Positions 1 to 5,150 of a stretch of DNA of 5,859 nucleotides are shown here, in pieces; position 1 is the first letter of the stretch, and each line of letters begins with the position of its first letter. This DNA comes from an uncultured Eubacteriales bacterium (lineage in GTDB: Bacteria > Bacillota > Clostridia > Tissierellales > Peptoniphilaceae). A program made the position numbers and the translations under genes. A model generated the notes under the pieces. That model saw only the letters and a list, made by a program, of their open reading frames with translations, did no database searches and had not been told where the DNA came from. The stretch spans positions 1 to 5,859 of the forward strand of contig UQBO01000024.1 of assembly GCA_900539225.1 (NCBI GenBank), in the 5' to 3' direction.

Positions 1-104
1 TTGAAGCAAGCGGCAAGTTTGGTCCGCAAAGTAAGTTTACGAGAGAAGAATTAGCTAAGACGATTGATCTGTTAATTAAATTAATCAGACTTAAAGAACA
101 ATAA
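1..104 (+). CDS. C-terminal end of an SLH-domain protein (5' truncated by window)
   Basis: Reading in frame from base 3, 33 codons run to a TAA at 102-104. The peptide contains GKFGPQSKFTREELAKTIDL, which matches the closing half of an S-layer homology module: a G-x-F-x-P segment, then the T-R-E-E-x-A helix that usually ends SLH domains. SLH modules bind pyruvylated secondary cell-wall polymer and hold proteins on the outside of the wall. The module lies at the very C-terminus, whereas the next gene carries its SLH modules at the N-terminus, so the two are not simple copies in layout. Everything before base 3 is outside the window, so length and function are unknown. The next gene is on the same strand about 200 bases on, beyond a terminator, so the two probably form separate transcripts. 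The identification rests on one partial module. Confidence 0.7.
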   Translation, partial: EASGKFGPQSKFTREELAKTIDLLIKLIRLKEQ

Positions 105-115
105 AATTTCTGGTT

Positions 116-178
116 CGTGCGAAGCACCAAGGTTCTTAAGTCAATGCACCAAGAGAACGATTGTTAGCGATGTTCGAT
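116..178 (+). repeat. Dispersed repeat copy R1 (GCACCAAGGTTCTT family)
   Basis: The left part (121-140) carries GAAGCACCAAGGTTCTTAAG, the same word seen at 2951 and, with changes, at 5158. The right part (136-178) recurs in inverted orientation at 5367-5408 with about 37 of 43 positions shared. No reading frame here looks like a gene. It sits between the end of the upstream SLH gene and its presumed terminator. Confidence 0.7.
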
Positions 179-210
179 GTGCAAAACAAAAACCACAAAA
201 TAAAAATCAC

Positions 211-246
211 AGAGCTTATCCTAATCAGATAGGCTCTTTTTTGTTT
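211..246 (+). terminator. Rho-independent terminator of the upstream SLH gene
   Basis: A 10-bp stem (AGAGCTTATC at 211-220 with GATAGGCTCT at 228-237, one G-T pair) closes a 7-base loop and is followed by TTTTTTGTTT. It lies about 107 bases after the upstream stop codon and just before the promoter of the next gene, so it should isolate the two surface-protein genes. Confidence 0.88.
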
Positions 247-271
247 GAAAAATCCATTTCCATGGTATAAA
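245..271 (+). promoter_or_regulatory. Probable promoter of the large SLH gene
   Basis: TATAAA at 266-271 is preceded by TTGAAA at 245-250 (15-base spacing) or TTGTTT at 241-246 (19-base spacing). Neither spacing is ideal. The position, directly after a terminator and about 40 bases before the start codon, supports a promoter giving a leader of roughly 30 bases. Its overlap with the T-tract of the terminator is compact but not unusual. Confidence 0.45.
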
Positions 272-307
272 TAAATATAAGCACAAATCAATTTGGGAGG
301 TAATATT

Positions 308-2788
308 ATGAAGATGAAGAAGATTTTATCCTTCGTTCTAGCCTTTGTATTAGTGGCTTCTACCATTAACGTAGGCTTTGCGCAAGGAGAAGTAAAAACT
401 AATAAAGACAAGATTGACTACCTTGTTGAAAAAGGCTACGTTCTAGGCGATGCCAAAGGACTTAGACTTAACGACTCGATCACGAGAGAAGAGTTTGCGG
501 TTATGCTAACAAAGGTACTTAAGCAAGAAAATGCCGCAAAGGCAGCTATGAGCGTGCCTAGCGCATTTAAGGACATGGCAGCTGACCGCTGGTCAAACGG
601 TTATGTCAATATCGCGAGCGAGTTAAAAATTATCGCCGGTTATAGCGATGGCACTTTCAGACCAAGAAAAAACGTTTCTTATCAAGAAGCCATCAAGATG
701 CTAGCCGTTGCAGCTGGCGGAACTGATATCAAGCCAGCGACTGAAGGCGAGTGGGCTGCACCATTTATCAGCTATGCAGCAAGCAAGGGCCTTTTGAATG
801 GTCTAGGCGAGCTAAAATACAAGGATCAAGCGACTAGGGAAAATGTTTTTGTAATGATATATAACTACCTAGATGGCGTGAGAGAAGCTGATTTATCAAA
901 GCTTACAGCCATCGTTACAAAGACTAATGCTAACTCAAATCTAAGTGAAAAGCAAGCCGAAATCGTCGTATTAAAATCAAGCTTAGAAGGCTTCAAGGAA
1001 GGCGCTTCCTACATCGTAGACCTTAAAGATGGCATGGATGCGATGGACATCTTAGGCAGAGTTTATGACTTAGACATCGACGCAAAGAATATCATCAAAA
1101 CTTACAGATTAAGCGCTTTAGCTAAGACTGAGATCGCGCCTATCGCTATCAAGGGCGCTAGACTTTACGTCGGCGGCGACTCAAAGGATTCGACTGTGCT
1201 TGAGGACAAGGCGGCGCTTACTGAACAAAAGTTCCGCGGTGCAGCAGTTAACGGCAAGTACCTTGACATATTCATGGACTTCGCTAAAGAAACAAATTAC
1301 AAGGCAGACTTTGCCTACGTTACAAGCATCAACGCGAAAGTTGTTTACATCAAGGTTTTCACTTTTGATGATATAATGCCAGTTTTTGCTTATGATAATG
1401 GCGCAGTTAAGGCTATTGACGACGAAACAGGCGCTATTGTTAAGAGAAATCTTAAAAAAGCTTATTTATATGATAATGGCAAGCTTATGCCAATGGACCT
1501 AGCTAAGCTAGAAAAGTACGATGTATTACACTTCTACGCTAGCGATGAAGCCATCGTCGTAAAAAATAAAGTAGAGGGCGAAGGCGCTAGATACAAATTA
1601 AGCAAGGGCGGCGCATACATTAACCTAGCTAATAAAGACTATAAGCTAAGTGATGAAAAGGCTAGAAGAGCCGTTGCGACTGTTGATGAAAAGATATTCA
1701 CACAAGTTAATGCAGCGAAGTACAATGACGAAGTAAAACTATTGACAAATGAAAAAGTTAATTTAGCACTAGATATATTTGGAAACGTTCAAGTGATTTA
1801 TGGAAAACTTTCCTTTGACGAAGACGTTTTCATGATAGACAGAGTGACTACAAACGCAGTAGCACTAATCGATAGAAATGGCAAGGAAATCAGGGTTCAA
1901 GACTCACTTGACCTAAGAATTTATAGAGATGGCAAGGAAATCAGACTTTCTGAGCTAAATAACTACGACATCGTCTACGCCATTTACAATAAGGACGCTA
2001 TTCAAAAGATATTCGTTCTAAATGGACTAAAGGACTACGACAAGGCATTCAAGCCGCTTGACAAGGACGGCAAGACTTATAAGGTTTACGCGCCAACTAA
2101 GAGCGTTAGAAGAAGCTCTATTTACGTAGCTGGCAAAGAAGTGAACCTTCTTGACAATACTTTGCTATATAATTTAGTACAAGTTGGTAAGGACTATAGA
2201 GTTGAGACTATAACTCTAGATGAAGTGAGAAACGCAGGCTTCGACAAGACTGTAACAGCTTATGTATTTACAGTTAAAGACCTTAAGGACAAGGACGTTA
2301 CTAAGTATGACAGCTTCCACGGAGCAGACGGCGCGCCAGTTGCAATCGTTTTCAAGAACGTTGAAAAGAAGAAAGTTGTCGATAAGGAAGATATCATCGA
2401 GCTTAGAAGCGAGTATGATGCCAAGATTGACAGGTCATTCGAAGGCTACGACAAGACTACTACACTTAGAGTTTACGAGACAGATGGCGAAAAATTCGAA
2501 AACTGCAAGGCCGGCGACATCGTTAAACTAGGCATTGATAAAGACGGAAAGGTATTAAGACTAGATAAGCTAATCACTGATCTAAGCGAAGAATACACAG
2601 TTCTAAACGTTTTATACGACGCAGGTGGCAATGAAAAGCTAGCTCTTAAAGATAGTAAGGGTAAGGAACTTAGCGTTTATACTAATGATAAGAGAGTAGT
2701 TTTCGGAAAGAATTACGCTAAGGATAGTGTGATTAAGATTGCACTTAATGAGAATGGGGAGGCGGCTGTAATATCTGTAATAAAGTAA
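308..2788 (+). CDS. Exported S-layer homology (SLH) domain surface protein, 826 aa
   Basis: The protein is secreted and probably held on the cell wall through its SLH modules, possibly as an S-layer or surface-coat component. The chosen start is ATG 308, because GGGAGG at 295-300 lies 7 bases before it. An in-frame TTG at 293 overlaps this ribosome site and is not a credible start. Residues 1-25 are a classic signal peptide: K-rich start, hydrophobic core, cleavage after VGFA. SLH modules lie at about 33-71, 87-137 (FKDM, then W, then GYSDGTFRP) and 148-188. The remaining ~640 residues have no catalytic motif I recognise. They contain at least five related segments of the form hydrophobic-x-Y-x-x-G-K-E, then Y-D-h-V, starting near residues 385, 536, 603, 719 and 788, which look like tandem beta modules. 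There is no LPXTG motif or C-terminal anchor. The gene is visibly richer in G and C than its surroundings, as expected of an abundant native protein. It is probably monocistronic. The surface role is an inference from the SLH family. Confidence 0.93.
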   Translation: MKMKKILSFVLAFVLVASTINVGFAQGEVKTNKDKIDYLVEKGYVLGDAKGLRLNDSITREEFAVMLTKVLKQENAAKAAMSVPSAFKDMAADRWSNGYVNIASELKIIAGYSDGTFRPRKNVSYQEAIKMLAVAAGGTDIKPATEGEWAAPFISYAASKGLLNGLGELKYKDQATRENVFVMIYNYLDGVREADLSKLTAIVTKTNANSNLSEKQAEIVVLKSSLEGFKEGASYIVDLKDGMDAMDILGRVYDLDIDAKNIIKTYRLSALAKTEIAPIAIKGARLYVGGDSKDSTVLEDKAALTEQKFRGAAVNGKYLDIFMDFAKETNYKADFAYVTSINAKVVYIKVFTFDDIMPVFAYDNGAVKAIDDETGAIVKRNLKKAYLYDNGKLMPMDLAKLEKYDVLHFYASDEAIVVKNKVEGEGARYKLSKGGAYINLANKDYKLSDEKARRAVATVDEKIFTQVNAAKYNDEVKLLTNEKVNLALDIFGNVQVIYGKLSFDEDVFMIDRVTTNAVALIDRNGKEIRVQDSLDLRIYRDGKEIRLSELNNYDIVYAIYNKDAIQKIFVLNGLKDYDKAFKPLDKDGKTYKVYAPTKSVRRSSIYVAGKEVNLLDNTLLYNLVQVGKDYRVETITLDEVRNAGFDKTVTAYVFTVKDLKDKDVTKYDSFHGADGAPVAIVFKNVEKKKVVDKEDIIELRSEYDAKIDRSFEGYDKTTTLRVYETDGEKFENCKAGDIVKLGIDKDGKVLRLDKLITDLSEEYTVLNVLYDAGGNEKLALKDSKGKELSVYTNDKRVVFGKNYAKDSVIKIALNENGEAAVISVIK

Positions 2789-2913
2789 TTTCGCATTCGA
2801 TTTGCGCCTGAAACTTGTTCGCTTCTCGGCAATGCTCGAGTATGCCATATACGCTCCGCTTGCCTCGAAGCTCCACATCGTCCAATCCATAAATTTTTCC
2901 AGCAAAATCATAG

Positions 2914-3028
2914 GCGGAGTATTTATATAGAGGTGAATCATCGCGAGTGTGAAGCACCAAGGTTCTCGTTCTTAAGAACGAGGTTCTTCAATTTACGCGG
3001 AGTATATATAGAGCGATAAATCATTCGC
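2914..3028 (+). repeat. Short direct repeat pair flanking repeat copy R2
   Basis: Copy one (2914-2944) begins GCGGAGTATTTATATAGAG and copy two (2997-3028) begins GCGGAGTATATATAGAG. Both continue into an AATCAT-CGC segment. They differ by a 2-base indel and a few substitutions and lie 83 bases apart, enclosing the palindromic repeat at 2951-2995. The 2789-3100 spacer has no credible gene. Besides this pair it holds R2, a terminator, and a GC-richer stretch (2795-2885) containing short words such as ACGCTCCGCTT that resemble the 5210-5330 region. Confidence 0.6.
2944..2995 (+). repeat. Dispersed repeat copy R2 with perfect 18-bp palindrome
   Basis: Bases 2944-2966 match 5151-5173 at 20 of 23 positions (CGAGTGT, three differing bases, GCACCAAGGTTCT). 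The perfect palindrome CTCGTTCTTAAGAACGAG follows at 2965-2982, then GTTCTTCAATTTA. The palindrome takes the place of the different stem-loop in copy R4, while the words on both sides are shared. Bases 2971-2995 also match 4978-5002 at 20 of 25 positions. Confidence 0.75.
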
Positions 3029-3050
3029 TTTGTAAAAATTTAGTTTATTC

Positions 3051-3087
3051 AAAAGGATTGACAAGTATAGCTTGTTGATCCTTTTTT
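3051..3087 (+). terminator. Rho-independent terminator, probably ending the SLH gene transcript
   Basis: A 15-bp stem with two G-T pairs (3051-3065 with 3071-3085) closes the 5-base loop TATAG, and its right arm runs into CTTTTTTCC. It is the first strong terminator after the SLH gene, 263 bases past its stop codon. Read on the minus strand it has only four T residues, so termination should be mainly on the plus strand. Confidence 0.85.
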
Positions 3088-3102
3088 CCTGGTGATTAAA
3101 AT

Positions 3103-3165
3103 AAAATTAAATTTGTAATAAACTTTTAACATAAGCAAAGACTTTTTTATGATATAATAATGCCA
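3103..3165 (+). promoter_or_regulatory. Promoter block, copy 1 of a 63-bp duplicated upstream region
   Basis: An extended -10 element (TG-A-TATAAT, with TATAAT at 3153-3158) gives a likely start near 3165, about 23 bases before ATG 3188. No good -35 hexamer is found 16-18 bases upstream, which fits an extended -10 or activator-dependent promoter. The block is identical at 58 of 63 positions, without gaps, to 5438-5500 before the S51 peptidase gene. It contains AAGCAAAGACTTTT just upstream of the -10 in both copies, a candidate regulatory site. Confidence 0.75.
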
Positions 3166-3187
3166 AATGATATAAGAGGTGTGTTCA

Positions 3188-3310
3188 ATGAGTAAAAAAG
3201 ATAAGCTACGTAAAATTAAAAAAGATATGAAAAAGAAACAGACAGAGCAAGAAAATTCATATCTCTTACCAATCGCTATGAAAACTTTGATGAACTCACA
3301 AACACAATGA
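3188..3310 (+). pseudogene. Short ORF with own promoter and RBS; truncated gene start (40 codons)
   Basis: ATG 3188 follows AGAGGTG at a spacing of about 6-7 bases and a good promoter, so translation initiation here is credible. The peptide begins MSKKDKLRKIKKDMKKK, a very lysine-rich start, and ends at TGA 3308-3310 after 40 codons. From about codon 12-18 onward the same DNA, read in the +2 frame, encodes the recombinase remnant listed next. The last part of this ORF is therefore out-of-frame recombinase DNA. The simplest reading is that the start of an unrelated gene was joined to recombinase sequence by a deletion or insertion. It could also be a functional small basic peptide. I do not recognise the first 18 residues as a family. 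Confidence 0.4.
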
Positions 3311-3636
3311 TAAATGAGTTTGTAGAGAAGATAATCATTCATGAAAGAGATAGAAAAGGCAGTCAAACATCAAAGCAAAAGATAGAAATATATTTTAACT
3401 TTATCGGAAATTATGAACCGCCAAAAGAAGAATTGAGCGAAGAAGAAAGGCTGAAAATTGAAGAAGAAGAACGAAAAATCAATGAGAGAAAAGATAGACT
3501 ACACCAAAATTATCTAAAGCGTAAAGCAAACGGGAAACAACGGAAATATGAGCAAAGGTATAAGATAAGGAGAGAGAAGGAACAGAAAAAAGATGAAGGT
3601 TTTGAAAAGAGTGGGGATACAGGTAAGCGACATTAG
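3220..3636 (+). pseudogene. C-terminal remnant of a large serine recombinase (DUF4368-type)
   Basis: The frame is open from 3220, just after TAA 3217-3219, to TAG 3634-3636. It encodes a segment containing RKFISLTNRYENFDELT and then MINEFVEKIIIHERDRKGS, QKIEIYFNFIGNY and a long, highly charged tail (about 60 residues rich in E, K and R). This order is characteristic of the C-terminus of large serine recombinases of the TndX/TnpX class, which move conjugative and mobilizable transposons. The family is usually about 500-550 residues, so about three quarters is missing, including the catalytic serine resolvase domain and the recombinase domain. No ribosome site serves the internal ATG 3307, and several stops precede 3220 in this frame. 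It cannot be an active recombinase. It marks a lost integrative element. Reference family features are from memory. Confidence 0.8.
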
Positions 3637-3671
3637 TTGAGGATAAAGAAAATCAACAAATGTATGCTGTT

Positions 3672-3700
3672 AAAAAATTTGCATTTTAGCAAGTTTTTTT
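3672..3700 (+). terminator. Rho-independent terminator after the recombinase remnant
   Basis: AAAAAATTTGC (3672-3682) pairs with GCAAGTTTTTTT (3689-3700) around the loop ATTTTA, with one G-T pair, giving an 11-bp stem whose right arm is the T-tract. It lies 36 bases after the remnant's stop. A TATAAT at 3703-3708 directly follows but lacks a convincing -35, so I do not call a promoter there. Confidence 0.75.
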
Positions 3701-3805
3701 GTTATAATTATTAGTAAAATAAAGGCACAAAATAAAAATATTTTAGCGATTTAATTTTTTTGCACCTTATGAGTTTTTGTGCTGTGCTTTGCTTTCTTGC
3801 GGAAC

Positions 3806-3834
3806 TTGCGTTCGATGTAAAAGGATGGGATAAT
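3806..3834 (+). promoter_or_regulatory. Possible promoter of the DUF3021-like gene
   Basis: GATAAT at 3829-3834 is preceded by TTGCGT at 3806-3811 with the ideal 17-base spacing. Only TTG of the -35 matches consensus. The -35 lies in a GCGTTCGATGT word that also resembles a repeat word near 171-180, so a repeat may have contributed it. The spacer 3701-3918 otherwise shows only AT-rich DNA. Confidence 0.3.
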
Positions 3835-3918
3835 ATTATTCTTCCTGGTAAAGCGGTTTGCGGAGCAATCTTTCTTTATGCTTCTTTCAATATACAATTT
3901 GTGGGGGGAATTTAAAAT

Positions 3919-4320
3919 ATGCTACTAAAGAAATCAATAATACGAGGGATTATTCCCTTTCTAATCATGACGACTTTATCAATAGTCATGAAGTGCCAGG
4001 GTATCGACGCCTTTCAAGTGAGAAGTACCTTCATAGTAGGATTAATTATCACCTTTTTGGCTGCAACATCAGTCATATATGAATATGAAAAGTGGTCTAT
4101 AAGAAAGCAGGCAATTGTTCACTTTCTAATCATGCTGGGGACTGTATTTCCATGCCTGCTCATTAGCGGGTGGTATGAGTTAAACAATACGCTGGATTAC
4201 TTGAAGGTTTTTAGCAACTTCTTATTAACGGGTGTTGTACTCTTTTGTGTTATGTATTTTGTATTTACGAAGATTGTAGACAGAAAGAAAAAATCCTCTG
4301 ATGATTATGAGGAAAAATAA
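3919..4320 (+). CDS. Small four-helix membrane protein, DUF3021-like (133 aa)
   Basis: This is an intact integral membrane protein of unknown biochemical role. ATG 3919 follows a GGGGGG ribosome site at 3903-3908 with 10-base spacing. Four hydrophobic segments lie at about residues 7-24, 36-53, 64-84 and 96-117, and the C-terminal tail is short and charged (DRKKKSSDDYEEK). The central ASVIYEYEKWSIRKQAIVHF stretch, with an E-x-x-W-S-x-x-K-Q-x-x-x-H-F pattern before the third helix, is the hallmark I associate with DUF3021 proteins. Length agrees with that family (about 130-150 residues). DUF3021 genes commonly sit directly beside a LytTR-type DNA-binding regulator, and the pair is thought to act as a membrane-linked autoregulatory unit. 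No LytTR gene occurs here on either side, so this may be an orphan left by decay. Assignment is from motif recognition only. Confidence 0.72.
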   Translation: MLLKKSIIRGIIPFLIMTTLSIVMKCQGIDAFQVRSTFIVGLIITFLAATSVIYEYEKWSIRKQAIVHFLIMLGTVFPCLLISGWYELNNTLDYLKVFSNFLLTGVVLFCVMYFVFTKIVDRKKKSSDDYEEK

Positions 4321-4394
4321 GTTTAGCACAAGCAAGATATGATTATATAACGGTTCAGAAAAGAGCAAATCAACTATTTAAAAAAAAGAATTAT

Positions 4395-4435
4395 GCCTGT
4401 TAGATTTCTGATTTAGAAGTTAATCAGGCTTTTTA
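4395..4435 (+). terminator. Possible terminator after the DUF3021-like gene
   Basis: GCCTG (4395-4399) and CAGGC (4425-4429) enclose an imperfect inner stem (TTTCT with AGAAG) and a GATTT loop, followed by TTTTTATTTT. The inner stem has mismatches, and the sequence overlaps the coding-like start of the DUF262 fragment, so the hairpin may be partly fortuitous. Its position 75 bases after a stop codon supports it. Confidence 0.45.
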
Positions 4436-4682
4436 TTTTGAACGGTATGCCAAAAAACATTTAAAGGGGCATAATAAATTGACTATTCAACCCGAATATC
4501 AAAGAAATTATATTTATAATGATGGAATTAGAGAAGTTGCTGTTATTAATTCAATTTTAAAGGGTTACCCTTTTGGGTTAATTTATTTTGTCGAAGTAGA
4601 AGATGGTACTTATGAGGTTCTAGACGGACAACAAAGAATTACAAGTATTGGTAGATATGTGAATGATCATTTTGCAATAAAA
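4404..4682 (+). pseudogene. N-terminal fragment of a DUF262 (GmrSD/ParB-like) protein
   Basis: The frame open from 4404 encodes residues running through LEVNQAFYFERY, KLTIQPEYQRNYIYNDG, an SILKGYPFGLIYF segment and YEVLDGQQRITSIGRY. I-Q-P-x-Y-Q-R, then G-Y-P, then V-L-D-G-Q-Q-R-x-T-S is the signature order of DUF262, the ParB/sulfiredoxin-like nucleotide-hydrolysing domain found in GmrSD-type modification-dependent restriction enzymes and related defence proteins. The family normally continues for several hundred residues, often ending in an HNH-type DUF1524 domain; here it stops after about 90 residues. A TTG at 4479 after AAAGGGG could initiate, but conserved-looking sequence begins upstream of it. 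The same frame upstream (4311-4400) ends in NYAC followed by TAG 4401-4403 and also looks coding-like, so this stop may be an inactivating mutation. At about 4683 the frame passes straight into acetyltransferase sequence. Confidence 0.7.
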
Positions 4683-4855
4683 GTTTCTAATGGACTTTCC
4701 CAACTTGAACTTGATTATTACTCGGGCAATGAGGAGGAAGGCTTCTTTATGATAAGCTTGGATTTATTCAAGTTGGAGAGACTTCTAATGCCTTCATCTT
4801 GAAGGATGGAACTCGATATAGCAGTATAAAAATGGTAAAGAGCATACAAAAGTGA
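4683..4855 (+). pseudogene. C-terminal fragment of a GNAT acetyltransferase, frameshifted
   Basis: In the frame continuing from the DUF262 fragment, residues NGLSQLELDYYSGNEE appear. One frame over, from 4739, RLLYDKLGFIQVGE and NAFILKDGTRYSSIKM run to TGA 4853-4855. Put together, L-x-L-D-x-x-x-x-N-E-x-(A/G)-R-x-L-Y-x-K-L-G-F is the motif B region and following strands of GNAT N-acetyltransferases, which transfer acetyl from acetyl-CoA. Restoring the usual N-E-x-G-R-L-L-Y spacing requires one added base within GAGGAGGAAGG (4731-4741), so a single-base deletion is the likely lesion. The acetyl-CoA-binding motif A (R/Q-x-x-G-x-G/A) is missing upstream, so no activity is expected. The substrate cannot be told. 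Confidence 0.65.
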
Positions 4856-4880
4856 TAATTTAAGAATTATTAAATTACGT

Positions 4881-4931
4881 ATGAGAGGTGTAAAAATGCT
4901 TTTCAAAGTGAAATGGAATAAATATACTTGA
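4881..4931 (+). other. Tiny ORF with good ribosome site (possible leader or gene-start relic)
   Basis: GAGAGGTG (4883-4890) lies 5 bases before ATG 4896, which opens MLFKVKWNKYT and stops at TGA 4929-4931. An in-frame ATG at 4881 overlaps the ribosome site. The stop overlaps the -35 box of the promoter at 4928. The ribosome site is good, but the ORF is only 11 codons and lacks a clear promoter. A relic of a truncated gene start is the likeliest reading. Confidence 0.2.
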
Positions 4932-4955
4932 CATTTTCATGGTATTTGATATAAT
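4928..4955 (+). promoter_or_regulatory. Near-consensus sigma-70-type promoter
   Basis: TTGACA (4928-4933) and TATAAT (4950-4955) are both perfect hexamers with 16-base spacing, and the -10 is extended (TG-A-TATAAT). It is the strongest promoter in the window, yet no ORF of useful size follows. Transcription should start near 4962 and meet the terminator at 5015. Confidence 0.85.
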
Positions 4956-4960
4956 AAAAG

Positions 4961-5046
4961 CACCGAAAGCCTTAGTACTTAAGGACAAGGTACTCTAATT
5001 TAAGATATGAGTTAAAGCACAGGGATTTCCTGTGCTTAATTTTTTA
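4961..5046 (+). ncRNA. Candidate small non-coding RNA, about 85 nt
   Basis: The segment lies between a near-consensus promoter and a strong intrinsic terminator and contains no start codon with a ribosome site. It can fold into a 7-bp hairpin (AGTACTT 4974-4980 with AGGTACT 4988-4994, one G-T pair) or alternatively CCTTA/TAAGG, followed by an AT-rich linker and the terminator hairpin. The 4978-5002 part matches the dispersed repeat at 2971-2995 at 20 of 25 positions, and the GCACC at its very start matches the start of the repeats. I do not recognise a known riboswitch or RNA family. A promoter left stranded after deletion of its gene is the main alternative. Confidence 0.5.
5015..5046 (+). 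terminator. Rho-independent terminator of the short transcription unit
   Basis: AAGCACAGG (5015-5023) pairs perfectly with CCTGTGCTT (5029-5037) around a GATTT loop, followed by AATTTTTTAT. It is a strong plus-strand terminator; on the minus strand the hairpin is followed by only TTTAAC. Confidence 0.88.
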
Positions 5047-5150
5047 TAAAAACAAAATCATAAGTATCGCTCCTATTAGTGAGAAAAGATATGTTCCAAA
5101 AGCAGCGCATTGAGACAAATTGCTTCAATTGCTTGGCGCAGGACGACGGC

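Noticed and set aside
293..307. In-frame TTG at 293 as start of the large SLH gene
   Set aside because: It overlaps the GGGAGG ribosome site that serves ATG 308, and starting at 308 gives a textbook signal peptide.
136..411. Minus-strand ORF of 91 codons
   Set aside because: It crosses the terminator, the promoter and the signal-peptide region of the SLH gene and is antisense to them, with no ribosome site.
2639..2960. Two overlapping minus-strand ORFs (100 and 71 codons)
   Set aside because: They overlap the SLH gene end and the repeat region, lack ribosome sites and resemble no family.
3049..3366. Minus-strand ORF of 105 codons
   Set aside because: It is antisense to the promoter block and recombinase remnant and begins inside the latter; the plus-strand recombinase motifs are convincing.
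3701..3720. Promoter from TATAAT at 3703-3708
   Set aside because: The hexamer abuts the T-tract of a terminator, and the only upstream hexamer (TTGCAT at 18-base spacing) is poor; it is likely chance in AT-rich DNA.
3858..4082. Plus-strand ORF of 74 codons overlapping the DUF3021-like gene
   Set aside because: It is a different frame of the same DNA; the 3919 frame has the ribosome site, helices and family motif.
4718..4906. Minus-strand ORF of 62 codons
   Set aside because: It is antisense to the GNAT remnant, whose plus-strand motifs explain the sequence.
4961..5046. Known riboswitch or T-box leader
   Set aside because: I could match no conserved core, there is no downstream gene to regulate before the terminator, and the next gene has its own promoter.
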